From a virus: a DNA stretch of 27,080 nucleotides. Under the pieces are notes generated by a model. It did no database searches and was not told the origin of the DNA. It saw nothing but the letters and a program-made list of their open reading frames with translations. Each line of letters begins with the position of its first letter. Position 1 is the first letter of the stretch. The translations under genes were made by a program, and so were the position numbers. Below, piece by piece: positions 19,312 through 27,080 of this stretch. The stretch spans positions 1 through 27,080 of the IMG/VR virus record IMGVR_UViG_3300001833_000005; one strand, given 5' to 3'.

Positions 19312-21424
19312 CAACTTTGTAAAGGGTCTTATAACTGAGGCTGCAGAACTTACATTTCCTGATGGTGCTTCCGTTGATGAACTAAACTGTGACCTACGTA
19401 GGGATGGTACTAGACGTAGACGGTTAGGTGTAGAGTACGAGACAGGTAATGTACTCTCTTCATATACCCTTGGTGATGCAGAACAAACTGCTACAGGATC
19501 TTGGGTAAACGTTGGTGGTAACGCTGACCTAGAGTTCCTAGTATTCCAGAAGGGTGCTAGGCTTTATTTTTACAACAAAGGCGAACTACCTTACTCAGAC
19601 CAAGTTGAGGCTAACTCAGTAAATCTAGCGTCATACGAACAGGCAGGTTCTAACGGTGCAGACACAGCTAAGTGTCAGTTTACATCAATCAAAGGTAACT
19701 TAGTTGTATCTTCTCCTGAAATAAATACTATAGCTATTCAATATAGCTCAGGTACATTTACAGTCACTCAGATTGACTTTGAGGTTAGAGACTTTGAGTG
19801 GCAAGGGGATACCTCAGGATACTATGATAATAACTCATCTCCTTCTCAAGATAGAAAGTATGATGCACAGAACGCTGGTTGGAACACAGGTAATGGTGCT
19901 CCTACAGACTTAACTAAAAGACTTACTCACCCTTGGTTTTCAGGTAAAGACAGTAGTGGAAATTATAGCTCTACTGAATGGGAGAAGATATACGGTGGTA
20001 CAACACTAACAGGTAATGGTCACTACATACTGGACTTCTTTACTAAGAACAGAGGGTCTGCTTCAGGTCTGACAGGTCTGACTAAAATGACAGACTCAGA
20101 AAGCTCTAGATTTAGATGTGCTGAGTCATTCTCTGGTAGGGTTTTCTACGCAGGTATTGACAGTGCTGAAAATGCTGGTACAATACTATTCTCTAAAGTT
20201 GTTGAAACAGTAGATGACTTAGGTATATGTCACCAACAGAATGATCCTACAGCAGAATATTTGTCAGACTTATATGCTACAGATGGTGGTGAAATAAGAA
20301 TACCTGACGCTGTTAAGATACAAAGATTATACGCTTATCAAAACTCTCTTTTCGTATTTGCTGAGAATGGCGTATGGCAAATCTCTGGTGTTGACGGTGT
20401 GTTTAGAGCAACAGAGTTTTCTGTCAACAGAGTTACTAGGGTTGGTTTACTCCAGCCTCAAACATTCGTAGAAGCTGAGGGTGTTCCTTTCTGGTGGTCA
20501 AGGTTTGGCATACACACACTAACTACAGACCCTGTGTCAGGTCAGGGTACTGAGCAAAACTTAACTATTCCTACTATTCAAACATTTTGGGATGCTATTG
20601 ACGCAGACGCTAAACTAAAAGTTACTGCAGTTTATGACGCTATCAACAAAAGAATATATTGGGGTTATCCTGACGCAAATGAAACTGTAGCTTCTAAACT
20701 TAACAACTTTTTAATTCTTGATGTACCTCTTCAGGCTTTTATACCTTGGAAAGTTTCAGATCAAACCTCTGGTACAGATTGTATTGTTGGACTAGCTTTC
20801 TATTCAGGTTACGGTGCTAGTGAAGTCGCATTAGACGTTACAGCAAATAATGGTATAGATGATGTTGTTACTTCAGCAGGTGACGATGTTGTATCTACAC
20901 AAATATCTAATACAACTACAGGAGACCCTGCTATTGTTTTAATATGTAGGGATGGTGGTACAAATAAAATAACCTTTGGTGCATTTACAGCTATTGACTT
21001 TTTAGATTGGGGTGATACAAATTACTCATCTTTTGCTGAAACAGGTTACGACTTTATAGGTGATGTCATAACTAAAAAGAACGCACCTTACATTGTAACA
21101 TACTGTAGAGTTACAGAAACAGGATTTACTGGTAATGAAACTGCAGGTTACGAACCTATTAGACCTTCAGGTTTAAATGTTTCTGCTGCTTGGGACTTTG
21201 CTGAAAACTTTGGTACAGCACAACAGGTGTATAGATTAAAGTTTCCTGTGTTTCCTGACAACAGTGATCTATCAGACTTTGATTATCCTCAGGATGTTAT
21301 TACATCAAGAGTAAAAATACGTGGACATGGACGATCCATGAGAATTAAATACGAAAGTGAACAGGGTAAAGACTTCTTGCTCCTAGGTTGGGGTATGATA
21401 CAAGGAAGGAACCCTAGATACTAA
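19280..21424 (+). CDS. tail tubular protein B (tail nozzle), 714 aa
   Basis: The N-terminus MAQSLSQKAVNNFVKGLITE, then AAELTFPDGASVDELNCDLR and DGTRRRRLGVEYE is characteristic of podoviral tail tube B / T7 gp12-like nozzles (T7: 794 residues). Later segments, such as RLYAYQNSLFVFAENGVWQI, PFWWSRFGIHTLTTDPVSGQ and VYDAINKRIYWGYPDANETV, are beta-propeller-like strands of the same family; the C-terminal platform (SRVKIRGHGRSMRIKYESEQ) is also typical. I chose the ATG at 19280; a GTG at 19265 is less likely. Six copies should form the tail tip. Confidence 0.88.
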   Translation: MAQSLSQKAVNNFVKGLITEAAELTFPDGASVDELNCDLRRDGTRRRRLGVEYETGNVLSSYTLGDAEQTATGSWVNVGGNADLEFLVFQKGARLYFYNKGELPYSDQVEANSVNLASYEQAGSNGADTAKCQFTSIKGNLVVSSPEINTIAIQYSSGTFTVTQIDFEVRDFEWQGDTSGYYDNNSSPSQDRKYDAQNAGWNTGNGAPTDLTKRLTHPWFSGKDSSGNYSSTEWEKIYGGTTLTGNGHYILDFFTKNRGSASGLTGLTKMTDSESSRFRCAESFSGRVFYAGIDSAENAGTILFSKVVETVDDLGICHQQNDPTAEYLSDLYATDGGEIRIPDAVKIQRLYAYQNSLFVFAENGVWQISGVDGVFRATEFSVNRVTRVGLLQPQTFVEAEGVPFWWSRFGIHTLTTDPVSGQGTEQNLTIPTIQTFWDAIDADAKLKVTAVYDAINKRIYWGYPDANETVASKLNNFLILDVPLQAFIPWKVSDQTSGTDCIVGLAFYSGYGASEVALDVTANNGIDDVVTSAGDDVVSTQISNTTTGDPAIVLICRDGGTNKITFGAFTAIDFLDWGDTNYSSFAETGYDFIGDVITKKNAPYIVTYCRVTETGFTGNETAGYEPIRPSGLNVSAAWDFAENFGTAQQVYRLKFPVFPDNSDLSDFDYPQDVITSRVKIRGHGRSMRIKYESEQGKDFLLLGWGMIQGRNPRY

Positions 21425-21885
21425 TGTCTGAATACACAATTAGGGATGCTACCCAAGAGGATGTCTTGGATATTGTCCTAGCAGTAAAACAATTCTGTAA
21501 AGAAATACCTCATCCAGCTTGGTCTAAGATAAACACAAACAAGATTAATGAACTAGTAACTACTTTAATAGAACATGAAATAGGTTTTGTAAAAGTAATA
21601 GATCACAATGATGAAATAGTAGGTGCTCTTATAGCAATGGTTACTGAGTTACCTATTAACGACTTTAAGTTTGCCCAAGAGATAATGTTTTGGATTGACC
21701 CTGAGCATAGAAATGGAAAGACTTCAATGAAACTAATAAACGAATACACACTATGGTCTGAACAAGTAGGTTGTAGTTTTGCTAGACTATCTGAGTTAGA
21801 CAATCTTCTTAGTAACAGAGTGGGTGTTCTCTTTAAACGTAAAGGCTATAAGCCTATAGAAACTGCTTACATAAAGGAAATATAA
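21424..21885 (+). CDS. GNAT-fold protein in the T7 gp13 position, 153 aa
   Basis: The start MSEYTIRDATQEDVLDIVLA, VIDHNDEIVGALIAM and EIMFWIDPEHRNGKTSMKLI (about residues 86-105), then VGVLFKRKGYKPIETAYIKE follow the acetyltransferase fold. The acetyl-CoA phosphate loop normally reads R-x-x-G-x-G/A; here it is R96-N-G-K-T-S, so the second glycine is lost. GNAT-like proteins occur between tail tube B and the internal virion proteins in podoviruses, where T7 has gp13, a virion assembly factor. Either a weak acetyltransferase or a structural descendant. TAATG overlap upstream. Confidence 0.75.
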   Translation: MSEYTIRDATQEDVLDIVLAVKQFCKEIPHPAWSKINTNKINELVTTLIEHEIGFVKVIDHNDEIVGALIAMVTELPINDFKFAQEIMFWIDPEHRNGKTSMKLINEYTLWSEQVGCSFARLSELDNLLSNRVGVLFKRKGYKPIETAYIKEI

Positions 21886-21886
21886 T

Positions 21887-22438
21887 ATGGCAATTTTTAC
21901 AGCTATTGGATTAGGTTTTGGAGCAGCAGCTACTGTAGGAGGTATCGCAGTTACAGCAGGTGGAGCAGCTTTAACTCTAGGAACAGCAGCTACAGCTTAT
22001 GGTGTTACTAAAACTGTTAAGTCAGCTAAACAGGCTTCTGCTGCAGCACAGGCTCAAACTGCTGCTATTGAAGTTCAACAAAAACAACAGGCTGCTGCTG
22101 AAACTAGACAACGAAGGGCTGCTATCAGACAAACTCTTAGAATAAGTAAAGCTCAACAAGCTGCTAGAGCAGGTGGAGCAGGTATAGGAGTATCTGCTAT
22201 GGGTGGTTTTAGAGGATCATTGTTTTCTCAATTAGGAGCTAACTTAGGTTTTGGTAGTATGATGTCAGGTCTTAGTGCTGAACGATCTGCATTTAGCCAA
22301 CAAGCTTCTATACTAGGTGGTCAAGCTCAATACTCTGCTGCTCTGGGTGGATTAGGTTTTCAGTTTGGTTCTATGTTTTTACCTAATATAAACACATTAT
22401 TAGCTAATTCAACCTCAGCATCAGGATTACCAGAGTAA
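21887..22438 (+). CDS. internal virion protein B-like (T7 gp14 type), 183 aa
   Basis: The N-terminal about 45 residues are Ala/Gly-rich and hydrophobic (FTAIGLGFGAAATVGGIAVT, AGGAALTLGTAATAYGV), able to form one or two membrane helices. A Gln/Ala-rich coiled coil follows (about 46-95) and then a Gly/Ser-rich C-terminal part. This matches T7 gp14 (196 residues), which is ejected at infection and forms the outer-membrane pore of the DNA-ejection channel. Position directly before the large ejection protein supports the call. TAATG overlap with the next gene. Confidence 0.75.
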   Translation: MAIFTAIGLGFGAAATVGGIAVTAGGAALTLGTAATAYGVTKTVKSAKQASAAAQAQTAAIEVQQKQQAAAETRQRRAAIRQTLRISKAQQAARAGGAGIGVSAMGGFRGSLFSQLGANLGFGSMMSGLSAERSAFSQQASILGGQAQYSAALGGLGFQFGSMFLPNINTLLANSTSASGLPE

Positions 22439-25400
22439 TGGTATCTCTTTTAACCTTAAATCAAAAGGTTCTTAATGAAGAAATACTAAGAGCACAAACT
22501 CTAGACTTTCCTGAAAAAGAATCTTTTAATCCTAGAAGCCTTGTCGAAAGACAAAAGGCTCAGGAGATAGCTATTACTACCAACATACCTGTAGATCAGG
22601 TTGAGGCTGAACGTGCAGCAGGTGATGAAAGCTCACAGACTATAGCTAAGAACGAAGGTTTAAATCTAGACTACGCAATAGCAATAGAACAAGGCTACAG
22701 AGATGGCCTTGACGTTGATGAAGTAGCTGAGTTAATCAAGGATAGAACTGAGAAGGGTGAGGATATGTCCATCCCTGAGTACCTTCTCATACAAAACCTT
22801 ATGTTAGCTGACAATGATGTTAGTCCTGCAGCTTCAAGAACACTGACAAACATGACACTCTGGAACAACATGCTTCAGAGAGAACTAGAAAAGAATGATC
22901 AGTCAGGTATCTCCAAGGTCTTGTCCTTTCTAGATGTCAATGTTCTCAGAGAGCTTACAATAGGAGCCTTTGAGAATGTAACCTTCAGATCAAACAGAGA
23001 AGGTGAAGACATCCGTAGAGCTTTCAATACTCTTAATGCTTCAGAGTTTGAGAAGTGGGCTATGGAGTACATAGAAGACCGTAAGGCAGAAGGTATCTTT
23101 TCAGAGGACAGCATCTGGAACTTGTACAAGTCTGCTAACGATGCTACCTACCTAGGTGACGATCCTATGGCTGGACTTATGGCAGTCTTTGGCGTAGCTG
23201 ATATTGCTGCGCTGGGTACTACAAAAATTATCAGAGGACCAATAACTGCTGCTGTAGCTGGTGGTAAGAAAACATTTACTACCTCTGCTGAACAGGCGAG
23301 TAAGCTTCTAAGCCTAACAAGGTCACGTTCACCAGTGGATACTGTAGCTGTAATGGGTGATGAGGTTCAAGCAGCAAGTGCAGCAACAAGATTAGTAGAT
23401 GATCTAGGTGCTCAGACAGACCAGATAAACGCAGGACGTACACTTCCTGAAGACTTAGACCCTGTGAGAGGACCAGTAGAACGTCCTAGTCAGGTTGTTA
23501 CACGACAGGGTGTTCTAAAGAACAGAATTGTAGAGGAATTAGAGTTAGCAAACCGAAGAGGAAGCTTTGGTGAACTGCTACCTAGAACTGTACTTGATGA
23601 ATTAGCTAGTGCTACAGCTAGAAATGTCGCAGCTAAGACAAATAATGTCGCTATGAAGAGCTTCGTAAAGATAGCTGAAGGTTCTGATGACTACAAAGTT
23701 GTAGTACGAATGGGTAAAGATGGCACAGGTGCACCATTCAGACGTAAAATGGACGCTGAAGCCATAGCTGCTACAGATCCTAGCCTTAATGTTGTCAAAA
23801 GAGAGCAAGGTAGAGGCTGGTTTATTGAGACAGAAAAAAGATTAGACATCTCCGAAGCTGCACCAATGGCTGAAATTGTTGAAAAAGGTAGTTTCATTGG
23901 TGATGCAATCAACAAGATGTTTGGTGCTTCAACAATACGACTAGGTGACAGGCTAGGTGCTAAGTTTTTACAGGCTGAGGCAGGACAGGCTCTAGTTGGA
24001 GACTTGGTAAAACCTTACCAAAAGAAAATACGTGCAGTAAAAGGTAAAGAATTAGAAAACTTATCTGACTTTTTTACAAAACTACGTGATGGTGAGTTGT
24101 CTTACCTACGATTTGCTCCAACAAAAGAATCATTCGAGAGTATGTACAAGACATACTACGGCAAATCCCCTAGTAAAAGCACTGTAGAAGCCTATGATGC
24201 AGTAATTGACATAAATGATGCAGCTTGGCACATTCAAGCGTCTGCTAGACTAAAACGTGCAGTAGCTCTAGACGGTGTAATGGCTAGATTCTCCGATGAT
24301 TTTGAGGCTGTAGCTTACAGAGTAAGTGCTGGGCAGGTAGATGATGAGTTTGTTCTCGATTTGTCCACACTAAGGCCAATCAGAAGAGAAAAACTAACAG
24401 GTGATCAGATACTTTATAAGACACCTGAGCCTTATCTTGATCATGTTTACTTTACTAACGTCAAATCCACTAGAGTTCTAGAGCGTATTGACATTATGCC
24501 TTACAACATTGGTGGTCCTAGAACCAACGCACAGTTTAGGTGGTTCTTAGGTACTGTCAAGGAGCAGAGACTAGCTTCAGGTAAGACTACATCTGTAGGT
24601 TTCAAGACTTTGCTTGGGTCTTTCGGTAAGGATCAGATCCAAACTGCAGCAAAACAGATAAACACTATCTCAACAAAAGTTGATGAACTTATGAGAAACA
24701 ACGGTGTTACAGATTTACAGCAGTTGTCTCTATCTAGGGCTGAGTATGATGAACTAGGTGACGTAATACGTGCAAACAATCTTTGGAACAGACATATCAC
24801 AGACCTAGAAGACTTACAAAAGCTAGGCAGAGAGTACAACTTCAACTTCAATGAGAAATTTGCAGCTAAAGCTAGAGATGAGCAAATATCTATCAAAGAG
24901 GCAGGTGAAGATCCTACTCGCATAGGTATCTCAGTAGGCGAGGACGTAAGTACAACACTAAACAGCCAACGTATGAGGCGTGGTGACACACCTCTTATGG
25001 AGTTTGGTGGTAAGAAAGCTACAAATGATAACCCTATCTCAGCTATCGCTGATCAGTTTGGTTCAGAAGTATATGGGTATGCCAATCGTGCAGCTACACA
25101 AAATGCTATAGACGGTTGGAATAAACTAGCTGGTGTCAATGAAGGTCTAATCAAGAACTGGAATGAGATACAAGGGCTAGACCCTATGACTAGGTTTATG
25201 AAAGCCGAAGTAACCAAGACAGGTAAGTTCAATGACATAGCTGCACAACTACGTGAACAACAAGACATCATTAAACGTAGATTAAACCAACCAACTTGGT
25301 TAAGTGACAAATGGGAAACATTTACAAGGTCAGCTACTGAGGCTGTATTTGAGCAAACAGGTTTGAAACTAGACCTAGCTAAGACTGACCCTGCGTCACG

Positions 25401-26904
25401 TCTACTTCAGGTAGGTTTCTACTCTAAATTTGGTTTCTTTAATCCTGATCAGTTTGTTTTACAGGCTCTACACAGTACGACTATAGTAGGTATTTCACCT
25501 AAGGCTGGCACAAAAGCTCTAGGTTTGTCAATACCTATGATGATCATAGCAAACTTACCTGATAGTGCTACTAGAAGTCTAGCTATCAAACGTCTAGCTA
25601 AAACTTCAGGTCTGGAAGAAGCTGAGTTAGACACTCTTGTCAAGTATATTGATCAGAGTGGACGTAATATTATTGACAATCAGGTCATAGAACTACAGGC
25701 TCCACAAAAGTTTGGTGCGTCTAGTACATTAGTAGGTAAAGCTCAACAGTCTGTAGGTACATTCTTAGATAAGTCAACACTGTTCTTTAGAGAAGGTGAA
25801 AGAGCCTCTCGTATGACAGGTATTATTACAGCTTTCTTAGAACATAGAGCTAAACGCCCTGATGTCAGCCCTCTATCTCCTGCAGGTAAAACTTGGATTA
25901 CTAACAGGGAACAAGACTTAACATTCCGAATGACTACAGCTTCAAGAAGCTTTGCTCAAACAGGACCTATGCGAGTTCCTACTCAGTGGTTAACCTTCAG
26001 CTTACGAGCTATGGAAAACATTGCTGTAGGTAGAAACTTTACAGCAGGTGAAAGAGCTAGAATGTTCCTAGTTATGGGACCTATGTGGGGTATGACAGGG
26101 CTAGGTATAGGAAGGTCTACAGGATACATAGTAGAAAAGATGGGCTACAGCCCTGATGATCCTCAGGCTGTCCAGACATTTAACATGATAAAGTATGGTG
26201 CTTTTGATCAACTTCTAGGTTGGGGTCTAGGCACTGAGACTGCATACGCTCAACGTGCAGCACCTCTAGGTCAAATCAAAGATACTCACAGAAAGCTTAT
26301 GGAGGAGTCACTATTGACAACTTTATTTGGCCCCTCTGGTGAGATCTTTGGTGACATGAAAAGTGCAGCATCCAACGCTATCAGAGCTATGTACGGTGGT
26401 AGAACCGAATCAGTTAGAGAAGACTTAACACAACTTCTACGTAACTTGTCAACCGTAGATAAAGCTGTTAAGATTAGAGAACTGATAGAATCAGGAAACT
26501 ACAGAAGTAGAACTAGAAAACTTGCTGTAAGTAACCTACCTCCAGAAGCTGCTGCTGCAGTATTGTTTGGTGCTACTCCTGCACCAGTACAAAACTACTA
26601 TGATTACAACGAAATGATCTATAGTAAAAATAAGACCTATAAAGATCTAAGAAATAGGCTTAATCAAAAGGCTACTCTTGCCATTGAACTCTTGACAAAG
26701 GGTGATGAACGTGATATGGTAAGAGGAACAAAACTATGGCAAGAAATATCAGATGAACTATGGGCATCTAACTTGTCAAATGAGCTAAAGGTATCACTTC
26801 AGGATAGCCTTGTGAATGTTGGAGCAATACCAGATATTCTAAGAAATGCTCAAAGATTAGACCTAGGTTTTGAAGCTGGTCTACTATCTCAACAAATGTA
26901 TTAA
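22438..26904 (+). CDS. giant internal virion / DNA-ejection protein, 1488 aa
   Basis: It occupies the place of T7 gp15/gp16 after a gp14-like gene and is expected inside the head, being ejected to form the periplasmic DNA channel. It is mainly helical and charged. The segment around 1022-1042 (GTKALGLSIPMMIIANLP) and around 1207-1230 (RMFLVMGPMWGMTGLGIGRS) are the most hydrophobic parts and could insert into membranes. I saw no Glu-Ser lytic transglycosylase motif like that at the N-terminus of T7 gp16. Length exceeds T7 gp16 (1318). A gp15-gp16 fusion is possible. Confidence 0.75.
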   Translation: MVSLLTLNQKVLNEEILRAQTLDFPEKESFNPRSLVERQKAQEIAITTNIPVDQVEAERAAGDESSQTIAKNEGLNLDYAIAIEQGYRDGLDVDEVAELIKDRTEKGEDMSIPEYLLIQNLMLADNDVSPAASRTLTNMTLWNNMLQRELEKNDQSGISKVLSFLDVNVLRELTIGAFENVTFRSNREGEDIRRAFNTLNASEFEKWAMEYIEDRKAEGIFSEDSIWNLYKSANDATYLGDDPMAGLMAVFGVADIAALGTTKIIRGPITAAVAGGKKTFTTSAEQASKLLSLTRSRSPVDTVAVMGDEVQAASAATRLVDDLGAQTDQINAGRTLPEDLDPVRGPVERPSQVVTRQGVLKNRIVEELELANRRGSFGELLPRTVLDELASATARNVAAKTNNVAMKSFVKIAEGSDDYKVVVRMGKDGTGAPFRRKMDAEAIAATDPSLNVVKREQGRGWFIETEKRLDISEAAPMAEIVEKGSFIGDAINKMFGASTIRLGDRLGAKFLQAEAGQALVGDLVKPYQKKIRAVKGKELENLSDFFTKLRDGELSYLRFAPTKESFESMYKTYYGKSPSKSTVEAYDAVIDINDAAWHIQASARLKRAVALDGVMARFSDDFEAVAYRVSAGQVDDEFVLDLSTLRPIRREKLTGDQILYKTPEPYLDHVYFTNVKSTRVLERIDIMPYNIGGPRTNAQFRWFLGTVKEQRLASGKTTSVGFKTLLGSFGKDQIQTAAKQINTISTKVDELMRNNGVTDLQQLSLSRAEYDELGDVIRANNLWNRHITDLEDLQKLGREYNFNFNEKFAAKARDEQISIKEAGEDPTRIGISVGEDVSTTLNSQRMRRGDTPLMEFGGKKATNDNPISAIADQFGSEVYGYANRAATQNAIDGWNKLAGVNEGLIKNWNEIQGLDPMTRFMKAEVTKTGKFNDIAAQLREQQDIIKRRLNQPTWLSDKWETFTRSATEAVFEQTGLKLDLAKTDPASRLLQVGFYSKFGFFNPDQFVLQALHSTTIVGISPKAGTKALGLSIPMMIIANLPDSATRSLAIKRLAKTSGLEEAELDTLVKYIDQSGRNIIDNQVIELQAPQKFGASSTLVGKAQQSVGTFLDKSTLFFREGERASRMTGIITAFLEHRAKRPDVSPLSPAGKTWITNREQDLTFRMTTASRSFAQTGPMRVPTQWLTFSLRAMENIAVGRNFTAGERARMFLVMGPMWGMTGLGIGRSTGYIVEKMGYSPDDPQAVQTFNMIKYGAFDQLLGWGLGTETAYAQRAAPLGQIKDTHRKLMEESLLTTLFGPSGEIFGDMKSAASNAIRAMYGGRTESVREDLTQLLRNLSTVDKAVKIRELIESGNYRSRTRKLAVSNLPPEAAAAVLFGATPAPVQNYYDYNEMIYSKNKTYKDLRNRLNQKATLAIELLTKGDERDMVRGTKLWQEISDELWASNLSNELKVSLQDSLVNVGAIPDILRNAQRLDLGFEAGLLSQQMY

Positions 26905-26913
26905 GGAAATATT

Positions 26914-27080
26914 ATGGCTGATTCTTATTCTGTAGACATTGGTGATGCAGGTGCAAGCTATGCTCAAGGTGTTACGTATCCTAGTGCTACGGAGATGGGT
27001 GCTGCTGCTGCAGGTATCAACGCATTAAGCAAAGGTTTGTTTGGTGTCTTAGACAGTATGACATCAACAAGTAAACAACC
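26914..27080 (+). CDS. 5' end of a further virion gene, cut by the window edge
   Basis: The ATG at 26914 lies five bases after AGGAA. The visible 55 codons (MADSYSVDIGDAGASYAQGV, then TYPSATEMGAAAAGINALSK) give a small-residue-rich N-terminus with a possible amphipathic helix. From position it is probably another ejection or tail protein of the late operon. No function can be assigned from this fragment. Confidence 0.65.
   Translation, partial: MADSYSVDIGDAGASYAQGVTYPSATEMGAAAAGINALSKGLFGVLDSMTSTSKQ

Noticed and set aside
24633-24989. Minus-strand 118-codon frame inside the ejection protein gene
   Set aside because: Shadow frame rich in Ser and Leu; the plus-strand frame is continuous and coherent.

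Overview
The window is part of the genome of a tailed, short-tailed (podovirus-type) bacteriophage. The evidence is a rightward morphogenesis block containing small terminase, several tail fibres, large terminase, portal, scaffold, capsid, tail-tube proteins A and B, a GNAT-like protein in the T7 gp13 position, a gp14-like membrane-active internal protein and a 1488-residue internal (DNA-ejection) protein. Several fibre modules (the YTATA / NGVKLVDGTDYTATNG module, the WVNFxGTGT module, the C1q-type head, the YIxGVQLExGxxATPFEHRSYGEE module) are of kinds I know mainly from marine phages, so a marine bacterial host is likely. The host genus cannot be read from the sequence. No integrase, lysogeny repressor, tRNA or CRISPR array was seen.

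Layout. (1) Positions 1-2615 hold a leftward operon of very small, tightly overlapping genes. Besides the obvious ones I translated five complete genes of 39-46 codons, plus the start of one more at the left edge. Only two of the leftward genes suggest a family: a 196-residue protein with an HhH-glycosylase-like signature (DUF7178-like) and a 75-residue protein with the YNGY...WNVSLW signature. A sigma70-like promoter lies at about 2636-2665 inside a pair of inverted repeats. (2) Positions 2616-4079 are a largely non-coding control region between the leftward and rightward units, with one small leftward gene at 3133-3279. It is rich in signals: TTTAGT/ACTAAA motif arrays in opposite orientation, a rightward intrinsic terminator, a 41-bp alternating purine-pyrimidine tract, three perfect TGTGATCACA palindromes, a leftward terminator, a perfect-consensus leftward sigma70 promoter, and a rightward sigma70 promoter driving the late genes. 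The perfect promoter and the leftward terminator bracket about 140 bp without an ORF: a candidate small RNA. (3) Positions 4080-11944 hold the small terminase followed by an expanded fibre and receptor-binding cassette, with small chaperone-like genes between fibres and three tandem paralogues joined by an identical 15-bp sequence. (4) Positions 11944-27080 hold terminase, portal, scaffold, capsid, accessory virion proteins, tail tube and ejection proteins; the last gene runs off the window.

How the genes work together. The rightward genes are nearly contiguous and many are coupled by TAATG or ATGA overlaps, which fits one long late operon. A stable UUCG-loop hairpin after the gene downstream of the capsid gene could set the ratio of capsid to tail proteins. 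The leftward genes look like early host-takeover genes. The main novelty candidates are the control region with its predicted leftward small RNA and operator triplet, and the modular fibre cassette between the two terminase genes.
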